Part shown: positions 34,148-42,898 of the stretch, in pieces
How positions within the stretch are numbered: the stretch's first letter is position 1
Layout of the letters: each line of letters starts with the position of its first letter
Source: Solimonas_A sp052035235
Lineage (GTDB): Bacteria > Pseudomonadota > Gammaproteobacteria > Nevskiales > Nevskiaceae
Reading direction: 5' to 3'
Assembly (NCBI GenBank): GCA_052035235.1
Contig: JBPOHT010000006.1
Coordinates: 30,538-94,537, forward strand
DNA: 64,000 nucleotides
Position numbers and translations under genes: made by a program
The notes under the pieces: model-generated
What the model was told of the DNA's origin: nothing
Databases searched by the model: none
The model's input: only the letters and a program-made list of their open reading frames with translations

Positions 34148-35038
34148 TCAGGCGGCGCTGCGCAAGGCCTCGGCACGGCGGCGTGCCAGTTGTTCGATAG
34201 CCGGACGCAGGATCAGTTCCATCGCCTGTGCCTGCAGGGGACCCGGCACCACCAGCGTCTGCTCGTGGCTGCGGAACGTGCCCGGCAGCTCGCGCTTGAG
34301 GAACTCGAAGTCCGACTGGACGCGCGAGTTCTCATTGAAGTGCACCACGAACAGCGTCTCTTCCGGCTGCGGAATCTCGCGCACCACGAAGGGATTGCTG
34401 GTGTCCACCAGCGGCACACGCTGGAAGTTGATGTCGGTGCGCGAGAACTGCGGGGTAATGTAGTTCACGTAGTCCGGCAGACGGCGCAGGATCGTGCCGG
34501 TCACTTCCTCAGGGCGATAACCGCGCTCGGCGGTATCGCGGCTGATCTTCTGGATCCACTCCAGGTTGATCACCGGCGTCACGCCGATCAACAGGTCCAT
34601 GCAGCCAGCAACATTGCAGTCCTCGCCGACGTAGCCGCCGTGCAGGCCCTCGTAGAACAGCACATCGGTATCCGCCGGCAGGCGCTCCCAGGGAGTGAAG
34701 GTGCCCGGCTGCTGGCCGGCCTCGGTCGCCTCGGCATCGGTATGCAGGTAGTGCCGCGTCCAGCCGGTGCCGCTGCCGGCGTACTCGCGCAGCGAAGACT
34801 CCAGGCGGTCCAGCAGGTTGGCGGCCGGGCCGAACAGCGAGAAATTCTCGCCGCGGATGCGCGCACGCTCCAGTGACTGCCGCACCTGGGCACGGTCATA
34901 GGCGTGGAAGGCGTCACCCTCGATCAGTGCCGGACGCAAGCCCAGCTGATCGAAAATACCCTCCATCACGCGCGTGGCCGTACTGGTGCCCGCACCGCTG
35001 GAGCCGGTGACGCCGATGATGGGGTGTTTCGCGGACAT
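34148..35038 (-). CDS. phosphoribulokinase, PrkB-like
   Basis: The 296-residue product starts MSAKHPIIGVTGSSGAGTST with a P-loop typical of phosphoribulokinase, followed by EGDAFHAYDR, RGENFSLFGPAANLLDRLE, FTPWERLPADTDVLFYEGLH and NLEWIQKISRD. Length matches E. coli PrkB and proteobacterial PRK. No RuBisCO or other Calvin-cycle gene is in the window, so this is probably the PrkB type found in heterotrophs, of unclear physiology. Cytoplasmic; kinase fold certain, pathway not. Confidence 0.88.
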   Translation of the reverse strand: MSAKHPIIGVTGSSGAGTSTATRVMEGIFDQLGLRPALIEGDAFHAYDRAQVRQSLERARIRGENFSLFGPAANLLDRLESSLREYAGSGTGWTRHYLHTDAEATEAGQQPGTFTPWERLPADTDVLFYEGLHGGYVGEDCNVAGCMDLLIGVTPVINLEWIQKISRDTAERGYRPEEVTGTILRRLPDYVNYITPQFSRTDINFQRVPLVDTSNPFVVREIPQPEETLFVVHFNENSRVQSDFEFLKRELPGTFRSHEQTLVVPGPLQAQAMELILRPAIEQLARRRAEALRSAA

Positions 35039-35187
35039 GCTGCCTCTTGAGCTTCAAACCGATACCGCCGCGGGTCCCGGGAGCATAGGGGAAAACACCG
35101 GAAGCTGGGAGTCCGGGCTGGATTTATTACCCCGGGAGGCGCCCTGGCGGGCATCGCCGCCAGGGTCGCGCGTGCATGAGGCTCGGC

Positions 35188-35931
35188 TCAGCTGCGCTCG
35201 AACGACAGGTCGAAGACCTCGTGCCCCAAACGCTCGCCACGGGCCTCGAAGCGCGTCTTCAGGCGCGTGGCGGGCATCGGCACATAGCGGCCATCGGCCG
35301 CGCGGTTGCGCAGCCCCGGGGCGACGTTCAGCACTTCCAGCATGTGCTCCGCATACGGCGCCCAATCCGTGGCCAGCTGCAGCTCACCACCCTGCTTCAG
35401 CTTCTGCACCAGCAGCTGCGCGAATTCCGGCTGCACCAGGCGGCGCTTGTGGTGGCGCGTCTTGTGCCAGGGATCGGGGAACTGGATCACCACCTGGTCC
35501 AGGCTGGCGTCGGGAATGCCGTCGCGCAGCAACTCCACGGCGTCATGGCTGGCCACGCGCAGGTTCGCCAGGCCGGCAAGGGCCGCGCGGTTCAGCACGC
35601 GGCCGACACCGGGGCGGTGCACTTCCACGCCGATGAAATCCCAGCCGGGCTCCGCAGCGGCGCGCGCCAGCAGGTGGTCGCCGGCACCAAAGCCGATCTC
35701 GAACATCACCGGCGCACGGCGCCCGAAGACGGCGGCCAGGTCCAGCGGCTGGGCCGTGGGCTCGATGCCGTAGCGCGGCCACTGCTCCGCCAGCGAGCGT
35801 TCCTGCCCGTCCGTCATGCGGCCCTCGCGGCGCACGAAGGAACGGATGCGGCGCAGGTGCTCAATCTCCCCTCGCCCGCTTGCGGGAAAGGGGTTGGGGG
35901 AGAGGGTTTCTGGCAAATCCTTCTGGGTCAC
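35188..35931 (-). CDS. trmB: tRNA (guanine-N7-)-methyltransferase
   Basis: The conserved body begins at EHLRRIRSFVRREGRMTDGQ and continues with VMFEIGFGAGDHLLARA (SAM motif), FIGVEVHRPGVGRVLN, FPDPWHKTRHHKRRLVQ (signature) and TDWAPYAEHMLEVL. It makes m7G46 in tRNA. No ATG precedes EHLRR; the only plausible start upstream is GTG 35931, giving 247 residues with an N-terminal tail (residues 8-22, ETLSPNPFPASGRGE) encoded by a palindromic repeat. Alternatively a non-standard start just before EHLRR follows GGGGAG. The repeat seems to have displaced the original 5' end. Confidence 0.9.
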   Translation of the reverse strand: MTQKDLPETLSPNPFPASGRGEIEHLRRIRSFVRREGRMTDGQERSLAEQWPRYGIEPTAQPLDLAAVFGRRAPVMFEIGFGAGDHLLARAAAEPGWDFIGVEVHRPGVGRVLNRAALAGLANLRVASHDAVELLRDGIPDASLDQVVIQFPDPWHKTRHHKRRLVQPEFAQLLVQKLKQGGELQLATDWAPYAEHMLEVLNVAPGLRNRAADGRYVPMPATRLKTRFEARGERLGHEVFDLSFERS

Positions 35932-35993
35932 AAGACGCTCGCTTTACAGCACCCCCTCCCCGGCCCCTCTCCCGCAAGCGGGCGAGGGAACGG
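35865..35993. repeat. paired CCCTC/GAGGG palindromic element spanning trmB 5' end
   Basis: Left arm about 35865-35910 (TCTCCCCTCGCCCGCTTGCG then GGAAAGGGG) and right arm about 35950-35993 are inverted relatives; each holds a CGCCCGCTTGCGGG-type hairpin. It belongs to the same family as 18255-18376. The left arm lies inside the trmB reading frame. Confidence 0.75.
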
Positions 35994-36013
35994 ACCAGGG
36001 CACTGTCTGCCGG

Positions 36014-36799
36014 CTAGATGATGCCTTCCAGCGGCGAAGACGCGCTGGCATAGCGGCGGCGCGGCATGCGCCCCGCCAGCCGCGCCTCGCGGCCAGCCTC
36101 GATGGCCTTGCGCATGGCCGAGGCCATCAGCACCGGATTCTTGGCCTCGGCGATAGCGGTGTTCATCAGCACGCCGTCGCAGCCCAGCTCCATGGCGATG
36201 GCTGCGTCGGAGGCCGTGCCCACGCCGGCGTCGACGATAATCGGCACCTTGGCGTTCTCGATGATGGTCAGCAGGTTGTAGCGGTTCTGGATGCCCAGCC
36301 CCGAGCCGATCGGCGCGGCCAGCGGCATCACCGCGACACAGCCGATCTCCTCCAGGCGCTTGCACAGGATGGGATCGTCGCTGGTATAGACCATGACGTC
36401 GAAGCCCTCCTTCACCAGCGTCTCGGCCGCCTGCAGCGTGGCGACCACGTCCGGATACAGGGTCTTCTGGTCGCCCAGCACTTCCAGCTTCACCAGCTTG
36501 TGGCCGTCCAGCAACTCACGCGCCAGTCGGCAGGTGCGCACGGCATCGTCGGCGGTGTAGCAACCGGCCGTGTTCGGCAGGATCGTGTAGCGGCTGGGCG
36601 GCACCACGTCGAGCAGGTTGGGCTCACCCTTGTTCTGGCCGATGTTGGTGCGCCGGATCGCCACCGTGATGATCTCGGCACCGCTGGCCTCGGTGGCCTC
36701 GCGGGTCTGTTCCAGGTCTTTGTACTTGCCGGAGCCCACCAGCAGGCGGGAACGGTAGGTTTTGCCCGCGATGATCAGCGGATCGGTCGGAATGGTCAT
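36014..36799 (-). CDS. thiG: thiazole synthase
   Basis: ATG 36799 gives 261 residues. Motifs: SRLLVGSGKYKD, EIITVAIRRTNIGQ, NTAGCYTADDAVR, VKLEVLGDQKTLYPD with the Schiff-base lysine, and PIIVDAGVGTASDAAIAMEL near the C-terminal phosphate site. It condenses deoxyxylulose phosphate, dehydroglycine and ThiS-thiocarboxylate to the thiamine thiazole. Its start is only 21 bp after the 3' end of tRNA-Gly on the same strand, so both are likely cotranscribed. thiS is encoded on the opposite strand beyond the tRNA instead of directly upstream. Confidence 0.96.
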   Translation of the reverse strand: MTIPTDPLIIAGKTYRSRLLVGSGKYKDLEQTREATEASGAEIITVAIRRTNIGQNKGEPNLLDVVPPSRYTILPNTAGCYTADDAVRTCRLARELLDGHKLVKLEVLGDQKTLYPDVVATLQAAETLVKEGFDVMVYTSDDPILCKRLEEIGCVAVMPLAAPIGSGLGIQNRYNLLTIIENAKVPIIVDAGVGTASDAAIAMELGCDGVLMNTAIAEAKNPVLMASAMRKAIEAGREARLAGRMPRRRYASASSPLEGII

Positions 36800-36820
36800 G
36801 GGCAGGACGCGGCGGAAAAT

Positions 36821-36894
36821 TGGAGCGGGTGATGGGAATCGAACCCACGCTAGCAGCTTGGGAAGCTGCAGTTCTACCATTGAACTACACCCGC
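36821..36894 (-). tRNA. tRNA-Gly (anticodon CCC)
   Basis: The 74-nt minus-strand gene has acceptor GCGGGTG paired with the 3' CACCCGC, D-arm GTTC..GAAC, anticodon stem GCAGC/GCTGC around loop TTCCCAA (anticodon CCC), T-arm with GGTTCGATTCC and encoded CCA. It resembles E. coli glyU. It reads GGG codons, common in this GC-rich genome. Confidence 0.97.
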
Positions 36895-37012
36895 ACGGGG
36901 CCACCAGTTTAGACCATCGCCTGTGGAGTCACTACCCCGGGCACGAAGAGACAAGGAATCCGTGTCGCATCCCGAGCGCGGGCTTCCGCGCCGCCCACGA
37001 TAGAATCCCCCC

Positions 37013-37213
37013 ATGAACCTCCACATCAATGGCGAAGTCCAAATCCAGCCCCCGCCCTGCTCGGTGGCGCAACTGGTGGAGCGCCTGCAGCTGGCCGGCA
37101 AGCGCCTGGCCGTGGAGCGCAACGGTGACATCGTGCCGCGCTCCTCCTACGCCGATACCTGGCTGGCCGACGGCGACCGCCTGGAGATCGTGCAGGCGAT
37201 CGGTGGCGGTTGA
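37013..37213 (+). CDS. thiS: sulfur carrier protein ThiS
   Basis: The 66-residue product MNLHINGEVQIQPPPCSVAQ ... ends QAIGGG. It has the ubiquitin-like fold pattern (VAQLVERLQLAGKRLAVERNG, then DGDRLEIVQAIGGG) and the obligatory C-terminal diglycine that is adenylated and thiocarboxylated for thiazole synthesis; one extra glycine follows the pair. It lies 118 bp from the tRNA-Gly gene and diverges from tRNA-thiG. It is followed 56 bp later by the AsmA gene. Confidence 0.95.
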   Translation: MNLHINGEVQIQPPPCSVAQLVERLQLAGKRLAVERNGDIVPRSSYADTWLADGDRLEIVQAIGGG

Positions 37214-37269
37214 TCGAGAAATTTCATCATACAAACAACAATTGTTCGATAAATAATCACGGACGAGTC

Positions 37270-39753
37270 ATGAACAAGCCCCTGAAATACCTGCTTATCG
37301 GCGTTGGCGTGGTGATCCTGCTGCTGGCGGGCGCCCTGACCGCGGCCGCGACGCTGTTCGACCCCAACGACTACCGCGACACCATCGCGGCCAAGGTCAA
37401 GGAGCAGACTGGGCGTGACCTGCAGCTGGGCGAGATCGGCCTCAAGGTCTTCCCCTGGCTCAAGGCCAGCGCCAAGGGCGTGGTGCTGGGCAACGCACCA
37501 GGCTTCGGCAACGAGCCCTTCGCCCAGGTGGGCGAGGCCGACGTCGGCGTGAAGCTCTTCCCGCTGCTTTTCGACCGCAAGGTGGAGGTCAGCACCGTGA
37601 AGCTCTCCGGCCTGCGCCTGAACCTGCAGGTGGACAAGGACGGCAAGAACAACTGGGCGGACCTGGCCAAGGAAAAGCCCGAGGAAGAGAAGAAGCCCGA
37701 GGACCAGGGCGGCGGCTTCGACATGAAGTCGCTGGACATCAGCGGCATCGAGATCAGCGACTCCTCCGCCAAGTACAGCGACGCCCGCAGCGGCAAGAGC
37801 TACCAGATCGACAAGCTGCGCCTGGAAACCGGCACGCTGTCGCCGGGCAAGCCCTTCGACCTGGCGCTGGGCTTCACCGCCATCGCCAGCGCGCCCGCCG
37901 CCACCGCCGACCTGGACCTGAAGACCACCGTGGACTACCAGGCCGAAACCTCGCTGCTCAAGCTCAGCGGCCTGGTGCTGAAGCTCAAGGCTGCCGGCAA
38001 GCAGGTCGCCGGCGGCAAGGACGCCAATGCCGATCTCGAACTGGTCGGCGCCGCCACCGTGGACATGGCCAAGAAGCTGGTGGGCACCGAGAACCTCAAG
38101 CTCAAGCTCAAGGGCCAGGGCATGGGCTTCGACGCCGACACCGAGCTGGCGGCGCAGCTGCTGGCCGACTACGGGCAGAAGCTCTACAACGCCAAGGGCC
38201 TGGTCTTCACCGGCACCGTGGCGGGCCAGGGCGTGCCGGGCGGCAAGCAGCCGCTCAAGCTCAGCGGCGACTTCTCCTATGACGGCGCCAAGGGCACCAT
38301 GGCCTTCGACAAGGGCGCCCTGGCCGTGGCCGGGCTGGACCTGAAGACCAGCATCCGCGGCGAAGGCCTGGGCGAAGGCGGCACGCCGCGCCTACACGGC
38401 CCCATCAGCATCGCGGCCTTCAATCCGCGGCCACTGATGAACCAGCTCGGCATCAAGCTGGAGACGGCCGATCCCGAGGCGCTGAAGAGCGTGAGCCTGG
38501 CCGCCAACTACTCCGGCACGTTCACGTCCGCGCACTTCGACCAGCTGAACTTCAAGCTCGACCAGACCACGATGCAGGGCATGTTCGGCCTGCGCGACTT
38601 CAAGGCCAAGGCCATGGAGATGGCGCTGAAGATTGATGAGATCAACGCCGATCGTTACCTGCCGCCGAAGAAGCCGGGCCAGGAAAAGCCGGTGGCCGCC
38701 GCCGGCGACAAGAAGTTCGACGACCAGCCGCTGCCCACCGAAGCCCTGCAGAAGCTCAACGCCAACGGCACGCTGGACATCGGCAAGCTGACGATCAACG
38801 GCCTGAAGCTGAGCAACGTCAGCCTCAAGCTCAGCGGTGCCCCGGGCGCCACGCAGGCGCAGAACATCTCCGCCCAGCTCTACGGCGGCAAGGTCAGCCT
38901 GAGCAACAGCATGACGGCGGGAAACGAGCCGGGCTACGCCATCAAGACGCAGTTGTCCGCACTGCAGGCGGCGCCCTTCCTGAAGGACCTGATCGGCAAG
39001 GACCCGGTGAGCGGACTGGGAAACTTTGACGTCAGCCTGAACAGCCGCGGCAACACCTACGGCGAGTTCAAGAAGGCCCTCAACGGCGACCTGTCCTTTC
39101 GCGTCGAGAACGGCGCCGTGAAGGGCTTCAACCTGGCGCAGACCGTGCGCAAGGCCAAGGCCACGCTGGCCGGCAACATGAACTACGCCGAGACCGAGCA
39201 GCCGGTGACCGACTTCACCGTGTTCACCGCCACCGCCAAGATCATCAACGGCGTGCTGAAGAGCGACCTGCTGGATGCCGCAAGCCCCTTGTTCCGCGTC
39301 AACGGCGAGGGCCAGGTGGACTTGGTCAACGAGACCATCAACTACCTGGCCAAGCCGACCATCGTGAACACCATCACCGGCCAGGAGGGCAAGGGCCTGG
39401 AGCAGCTCAAGGGCATCATGATTCCCATCCGCCTCAGCGGAAACATGTACAAGCCCAAGGTCTCGCTGGACCTCAAGGCGGCGCTGCAGCAGCAGGCCAC
39501 CGAAAAGCTGCGCGAAAACCTCAAGGGCGAGGAAGACAAGCTCAAGGCCAAGCTCGGCGAGAAGCTGGGCATCCAGACCGAGAAGGACGGCAAGCAGCTC
39601 GACAAGCAGGAGCTCAAGCAGGAGCTCAACAACAAGCTCGGCGACCTGCTGTTCGGCAAGAAGAAAAAGCAGGAAGCCGCGCCCGCGCCGGCCCCTGCCG
39701 AACCGGCCACCCCCGCCGAGCAGAAGCCCGCGGAGGCTGCGCCGGCCAAGTGA
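37270..39753 (+). CDS. AsmA family protein
   Basis: ATG 37270 gives 827 residues. An N-terminal signal anchor (YLLIGVGVVILLLAGALTAA) precedes the AsmA domain: DPNDYRDTIAAKVKEQTGRD, LQLGEIGLKVFPWLKASAKG and VLGNAPGFGNEPFAQVGEAD. Long beta-rich stretches follow, and the C-terminal AsmA_2-like part includes NGDLSFRVENGAVKGFNLAQTV and MIPIRLSGNMYKPKVS. The end is a Lys/Glu/Gln then Ala/Pro-rich tail. AsmA proteins bridge inner and outer membranes for lipid transport or limit outer-membrane protein assembly. An AT-rich stretch with an AACAATTGTT dyad lies just upstream and may hold the promoter. Confidence 0.93.
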   Translation: MNKPLKYLLIGVGVVILLLAGALTAAATLFDPNDYRDTIAAKVKEQTGRDLQLGEIGLKVFPWLKASAKGVVLGNAPGFGNEPFAQVGEADVGVKLFPLLFDRKVEVSTVKLSGLRLNLQVDKDGKNNWADLAKEKPEEEKKPEDQGGGFDMKSLDISGIEISDSSAKYSDARSGKSYQIDKLRLETGTLSPGKPFDLALGFTAIASAPAATADLDLKTTVDYQAETSLLKLSGLVLKLKAAGKQVAGGKDANADLELVGAATVDMAKKLVGTENLKLKLKGQGMGFDADTELAAQLLADYGQKLYNAKGLVFTGTVAGQGVPGGKQPLKLSGDFSYDGAKGTMAFDKGALAVAGLDLKTSIRGEGLGEGGTPRLHGPISIAAFNPRPLMNQLGIKLETADPEALKSVSLAANYSGTFTSAHFDQLNFKLDQTTMQGMFGLRDFKAKAMEMALKIDEINADRYLPPKKPGQEKPVAAAGDKKFDDQPLPTEALQKLNANGTLDIGKLTINGLKLSNVSLKLSGAPGATQAQNISAQLYGGKVSLSNSMTAGNEPGYAIKTQLSALQAAPFLKDLIGKDPVSGLGNFDVSLNSRGNTYGEFKKALNGDLSFRVENGAVKGFNLAQTVRKAKATLAGNMNYAETEQPVTDFTVFTATAKIINGVLKSDLLDAASPLFRVNGEGQVDLVNETINYLAKPTIVNTITGQEGKGLEQLKGIMIPIRLSGNMYKPKVSLDLKAALQQQATEKLRENLKGEEDKLKAKLGEKLGIQTEKDGKQLDKQELKQELNNKLGDLLFGKKKKQEAAPAPAPAEPATPAEQKPAEAAPAK

Positions 39754-39792
39754 GCCTCCTGCCAGGTCATCCCCAGCAAGGTCCCGGAAATC

Positions 39793-39885
39793 CGTTCGTG
39801 CCGAGCCCGTCGAAGCATGAACGGATTTCCCGCCGCGGCCATCACCTGAAGCCGTCTGCACTTCGACAGGCTCAGCGCGAACGGG
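39793..39885. repeat. inverted pair of CGTTCG..GAACGG repeats
   Basis: One unit (39793-39824, CGTTCGTGCCGAGCCCGTCG then GAAGCATGAACGG) and an inverted copy (39861-39885, CTTCGACAGGCTCAGCGCGA then ACGGG) flank about 36 bp, between asmA and mutY. Same family as 10363-10392 and 17383-17413. Confidence 0.75.
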
Positions 39886-39894
39886 GGCCGTCTC

Positions 39895-41010
39895 ATGCCG
39901 CCCGCTAAGAAGACCGCGGCGCTCGCGCCCTTCGCCGAGCGCCTGCTGACCTGGTTCGACGTCCATGGCCGGCACGACCTGCCCTGGCAGCATCCGCGCA
40001 CGCCCTACCGCGTGTGGCTGTCCGAGATCATGCTGCAGCAGACGCAGGTCACCACGGTCATTCCCTACTTCGAGCGCTTCCTGCAGCGCTTCCCGGACGT
40101 GGCATCACTCGCTGCCGCACCGGTGGACGACGTGCTGGCCCTGTGGGCAGGGCTGGGCTACTACGCCCGCGCGCGCAACCTGCACCGCTGCGCGCAGGCC
40201 GTGGTCAACGAGCACGGCGGCGAATTCCCGCGCGACATCGAAGCCATGCAGGCACTGCCCGGCATCGGCCGCTCCACCGCCGGCGCCATCCTGTCCCAGG
40301 CCCATGGCGACCGCCATGCGATCCTCGACGGCAACGTGCGGCGCGTGCTCTCGCGCCACGCCGCCGTCGAAGGCTGGCCCGGCGCACCGGCCGTGCAGAA
40401 GAAGCTGTGGAAAGTCTCGGAGAGCCTGCTGCCGCAGACGCGCATGGCCGACTACACGCAGGCCATCATGGACCTGGGTGCCAGCCTCTGCAGCACGCGC
40501 AAACCGGCCTGCGCCATCTGCCCCCTGACGCAGGACTGCGGCGCACGCATCGCCGGCCTCACCGCGCAGATTCCTGGCGCCAAGCCCAAGCCGAAGCAGG
40601 AGCGGCCGGAGCGCGTCACGCAGGTGCTGCTGATCGAGAACGGGCGAGGTGAACTGCTGCTGGAGCGCCGCCCGCCCGCCGGCATCTGGGGCGGCCTGTG
40701 GTGCCCGCCGCTGCTGGACGAGGGACTGGACCCCGCTACCGCCTGCCGCGAGCGCTACGCCCTGGAACCCGGCCCCGCGCAGGCGCTGCCGCCGCTGCAC
40801 CACGCCTTCAGCCATTTCGACCTGGAGCTGCGCCCCTTGCGCCTGCGCGCAGGGCCTGCCAGCACGCTGCGCGAAACCGCGGAGCTCGCCTGGATTAAAA
40901 TGGACGACCCCACCAAGGGCCTGCCCGCGCCGATCCGCAAACTGCTGGACGCGCGCCGGAAGGCCGGCCTGACCGAGAACGAAAAATGTCCCGAACCATC
41001 CACTGCGTAA
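39895..41010 (+). CDS. mutY: A/G-specific adenine glycosylase
   Basis: The 371-residue enzyme has the helix-hairpin-helix glycosylase core with Glu44 (WLSEIMLQQTQV) and Asp145 (ILDGNVRRVLSRH), LPGIGRSTAGAIL, and an iron-sulfur cluster from Cys199, Cys206, Cys209 and Cys215. Residues about 230-355 are the NUDIX-like domain that recognises 8-oxoguanine (VLLIENGRGELLLERRP, HAFSHFDLELRPL). It removes adenine mispaired with 8-oxoG. Its 3' end overlaps yggX by 25 bp, a conserved pair. Confidence 0.97.
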   Translation: MPPAKKTAALAPFAERLLTWFDVHGRHDLPWQHPRTPYRVWLSEIMLQQTQVTTVIPYFERFLQRFPDVASLAAAPVDDVLALWAGLGYYARARNLHRCAQAVVNEHGGEFPRDIEAMQALPGIGRSTAGAILSQAHGDRHAILDGNVRRVLSRHAAVEGWPGAPAVQKKLWKVSESLLPQTRMADYTQAIMDLGASLCSTRKPACAICPLTQDCGARIAGLTAQIPGAKPKPKQERPERVTQVLLIENGRGELLLERRPPAGIWGGLWCPPLLDEGLDPATACRERYALEPGPAQALPPLHHAFSHFDLELRPLRLRAGPASTLRETAELAWIKMDDPTKGLPAPIRKLLDARRKAGLTENEKCPEPSTA

Positions 41011-41267
41011 AGCTCGGCACCGAAGCCGAAGGCCTGGACCGCCCGCCCTACCCCGGCCCGCTCGGCAAGCGCATCTACGACGAGGTCTCCAAGCAGGCCT
41101 GGGCCGACTGGCTCGCCCACCAGACCCGCCTGATCAACGAATACCGCCTGGCCCTGGCCGACGCCCAGTCGCGCAAGTTCCTGGCCGACGAAATGGAGAA
41201 GTTCTTCTTCGGCGGCGGCGACCTGACGCAGACGGGCTTCACCCCGCCTCCCGCCAAGAGCGAATAA
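40986..41267 (+). CDS. yggX: Fe(2+)-trafficking / oxidative damage protection protein
   Basis: The 93-residue product MSRTIHCVKLGTEAEGLDRP continues PYPGPLGKRIYDEVSKQAW and HQTRLINEYRLALADAQSRK, all family signatures; Cys7 is the conserved cysteine. YggX guards iron-sulfur clusters against oxidants and supports MutY, whose gene it overlaps. Cytoplasmic; C-terminal tail (FTPPPAKSE) is variable. Confidence 0.96.
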   Translation: MSRTIHCVKLGTEAEGLDRPPYPGPLGKRIYDEVSKQAWADWLAHQTRLINEYRLALADAQSRKFLADEMEKFFFGGGDLTQTGFTPPPAKSE

Positions 41268-41373
41268 ACCGGCCAATTGTCCCCTCTCCTCTACAGGGGA
41301 GGGGCACGGGGCGAAAGAGTTGGTCAAATTTTGACCTCAGGCCAGGCAAAACCCCTGCAGCTCCCTGTTTTGC

Positions 41374-41402
41374 TTGACTCCCCCACCTCGCCCCGCTTTA
41401 AT
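41374..41402 (+). promoter_or_regulatory. sigma-70 promoter of tRNA-Phe
   Basis: TTGACT (41374-41379), a 17-nt spacer and TTTAAT (41397-41402) make a near-consensus promoter, followed by a GC-rich discriminator typical of stable RNA genes. Confidence 0.75.
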
Positions 41403-41454
41403 ACGCGCCCTCGCCGCGCAATGCAGCGGGTTCAGTGGTACTTACATCTTGCTC

Positions 41455-41530
41455 GGCCGGGTAGCTCAGTCGGTAGAGCAGGGGATTGAAAATCCCCGTG
41501 TCGGCGGTTCGATTCCGTCCCCGGCCACCA
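41455..41530 (+). tRNA. tRNA-Phe (anticodon GAA)
   Basis: The 76-nt gene has acceptor GGCCGGG paired with CCCGGCC, D-arm with AGCTCAGTCGGTAGAGC, anticodon stem GGGGA/TCCCC with loop TTGAAAA, T-arm with CGGTTCGATTCCG and encoded CCA. It is an integration target: a broken recombinase gene lies 232 bp downstream. Confidence 0.97.
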
Positions 41531-41762
41531 AGCAAGATATTGATTTTACTGAAGTTTCCTAGAAGCTCCAGGGGAATCTAGGCCGCACAAGCGGCCCATA
41601 ATCCACTCCAGGACAAGAACTAGGACAAGAACCCCGCAACGCCCCTCTGATACCCGCCAGGGCTTCTCCGAGATCGGCACGGGTTGCGAGTTCTAAGCCC
41701 GAAGTACGGCTCATGGGCTTCAAGGTTTTTTGACGCGGATACCGCACTCCTTTACGGAGTGC

Positions 41763-42683
41763 ATGGCAGTGCGAAACAGTGAAGGCGTTATCGAGCGGCG
41801 CGCCAAGGACCGCTACCGGGCCCGGATCACCATCCGCGGCAAGGCCTACAGCCAGACCCATTCGACCAGGCTCGACGCCGAAGAGTGGCTCCGCACGTTG
41901 CGGATCGCCGCCGACGACGACGGCATCGAGCACCGGAGGTCGGTCGAAAAGCTGGGCGTCGCCGCCCTCCTGAAGGAATTCATCACCGAGATCGCGGACA
42001 AGCGCGCCAGCGCCGAGTCCAGGCGCCGGGAGCGCGAGCGCTGCCAGTACATCATCGACAAGCAGCCGGAGCTCTCCGGCATGCTGGCCGTCCAGGTCGA
42101 GCCGCGGCACATCACCGCCTACATCCGGCGCCGGCGTACCCAGGGCGCCTCGGACGGCTCCATCCGCGCCGAGCTGGCCATCGTCCGGCGCGTGTACATC
42201 CTGGCGGGCGGCCCCTGGGGTTACGGCTTCGATCAGCCGGTGCGCCCGGGGATGATGCCCAAGCCGACGCCGGCGCGGGAACGCCGGCTGGCGCCCGACG
42301 AGTACGAGAAGCTGATCCAGGCGGCCCATGTCTACGAGACGTCGGTCGGCGGCCAGGATCGCATCCCCATCGGCATCATCATCGAGATGGCGATCTGCAC
42401 CGCCATGCGCCGCAGCGAGATGGCGTAACTCACCTGGGACCGCATTGATATCTTCTCGGACGGGTTCGGCATGGCCACCCTGCCGCAGCTGCGCACCAAG
42501 TCCAAGAAGGCCCGCCAGGTGGTCCTGATCCCGGACCTGGTGGCGATGATCCTCACGCTGCCGAGCGCCAAAGATCGCGTGGGCCTGGTGTTCCAGACGA
42601 CGGCGGCCTCGATCAGCACGGCCTGGTCGCGGGTGCGCCAGGAAGCCGGCCTGTATCTGACCAACATCCTTGTGCGGGAATGA
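41763..42683 (+). pseudogene. tyrosine recombinase/integrase, interrupted and truncated
   Basis: One reading frame runs from ATG 41763 (MAVRNSEGVIERRAKDRYRA) through an Arm-binding domain, a core-binding domain (RRERERCQYIIDKQPELSGM...VRRVYILAG) and the start of the catalytic domain, where TAA at 42426-42428 interrupts MRRSEMA*LTWDRID. The same frame then continues (MATLPQLRTKSKKARQVVLI, VGLVFQTTAASISTAWSRVR) and stops at 42683 before the H-x-x-R and catalytic Tyr motifs. So only the first catalytic Arg region survives, split by a nonsense codon. Its place beside tRNA-Phe marks a decayed integrative element. Confidence 0.88.
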
Positions 42684-42898
42684 TCATGGTTAGCCCAACT
42701 CGGGTCCGATCAGCGAAGCTATTGTCTTCAGGCCACCACCCAAGGACCGGAGTAAGTTCGGAGGGCTTTTCGATTCAGGGCGCACAAGACCCGAAGGCGG
42801 CACCCTGCTCCAGGTCCAGCATCCCAATTACAGCCGATGGACCCCGAACCTGAGACGACCATGCCCAATGACGCCCGGAGTGCTCAGGCCGGCTGGGG

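Noticed and set aside
36795..37013. TPP riboswitch upstream of thiG or thiS
   Set aside because: No CTGAGA-type THI-box core is present; the space before thiG is filled by the tRNA.
42684..42898. Coding remnant after the broken integrase
   Set aside because: Short frames here lack start signals and recognisable motifs; left unannotated.
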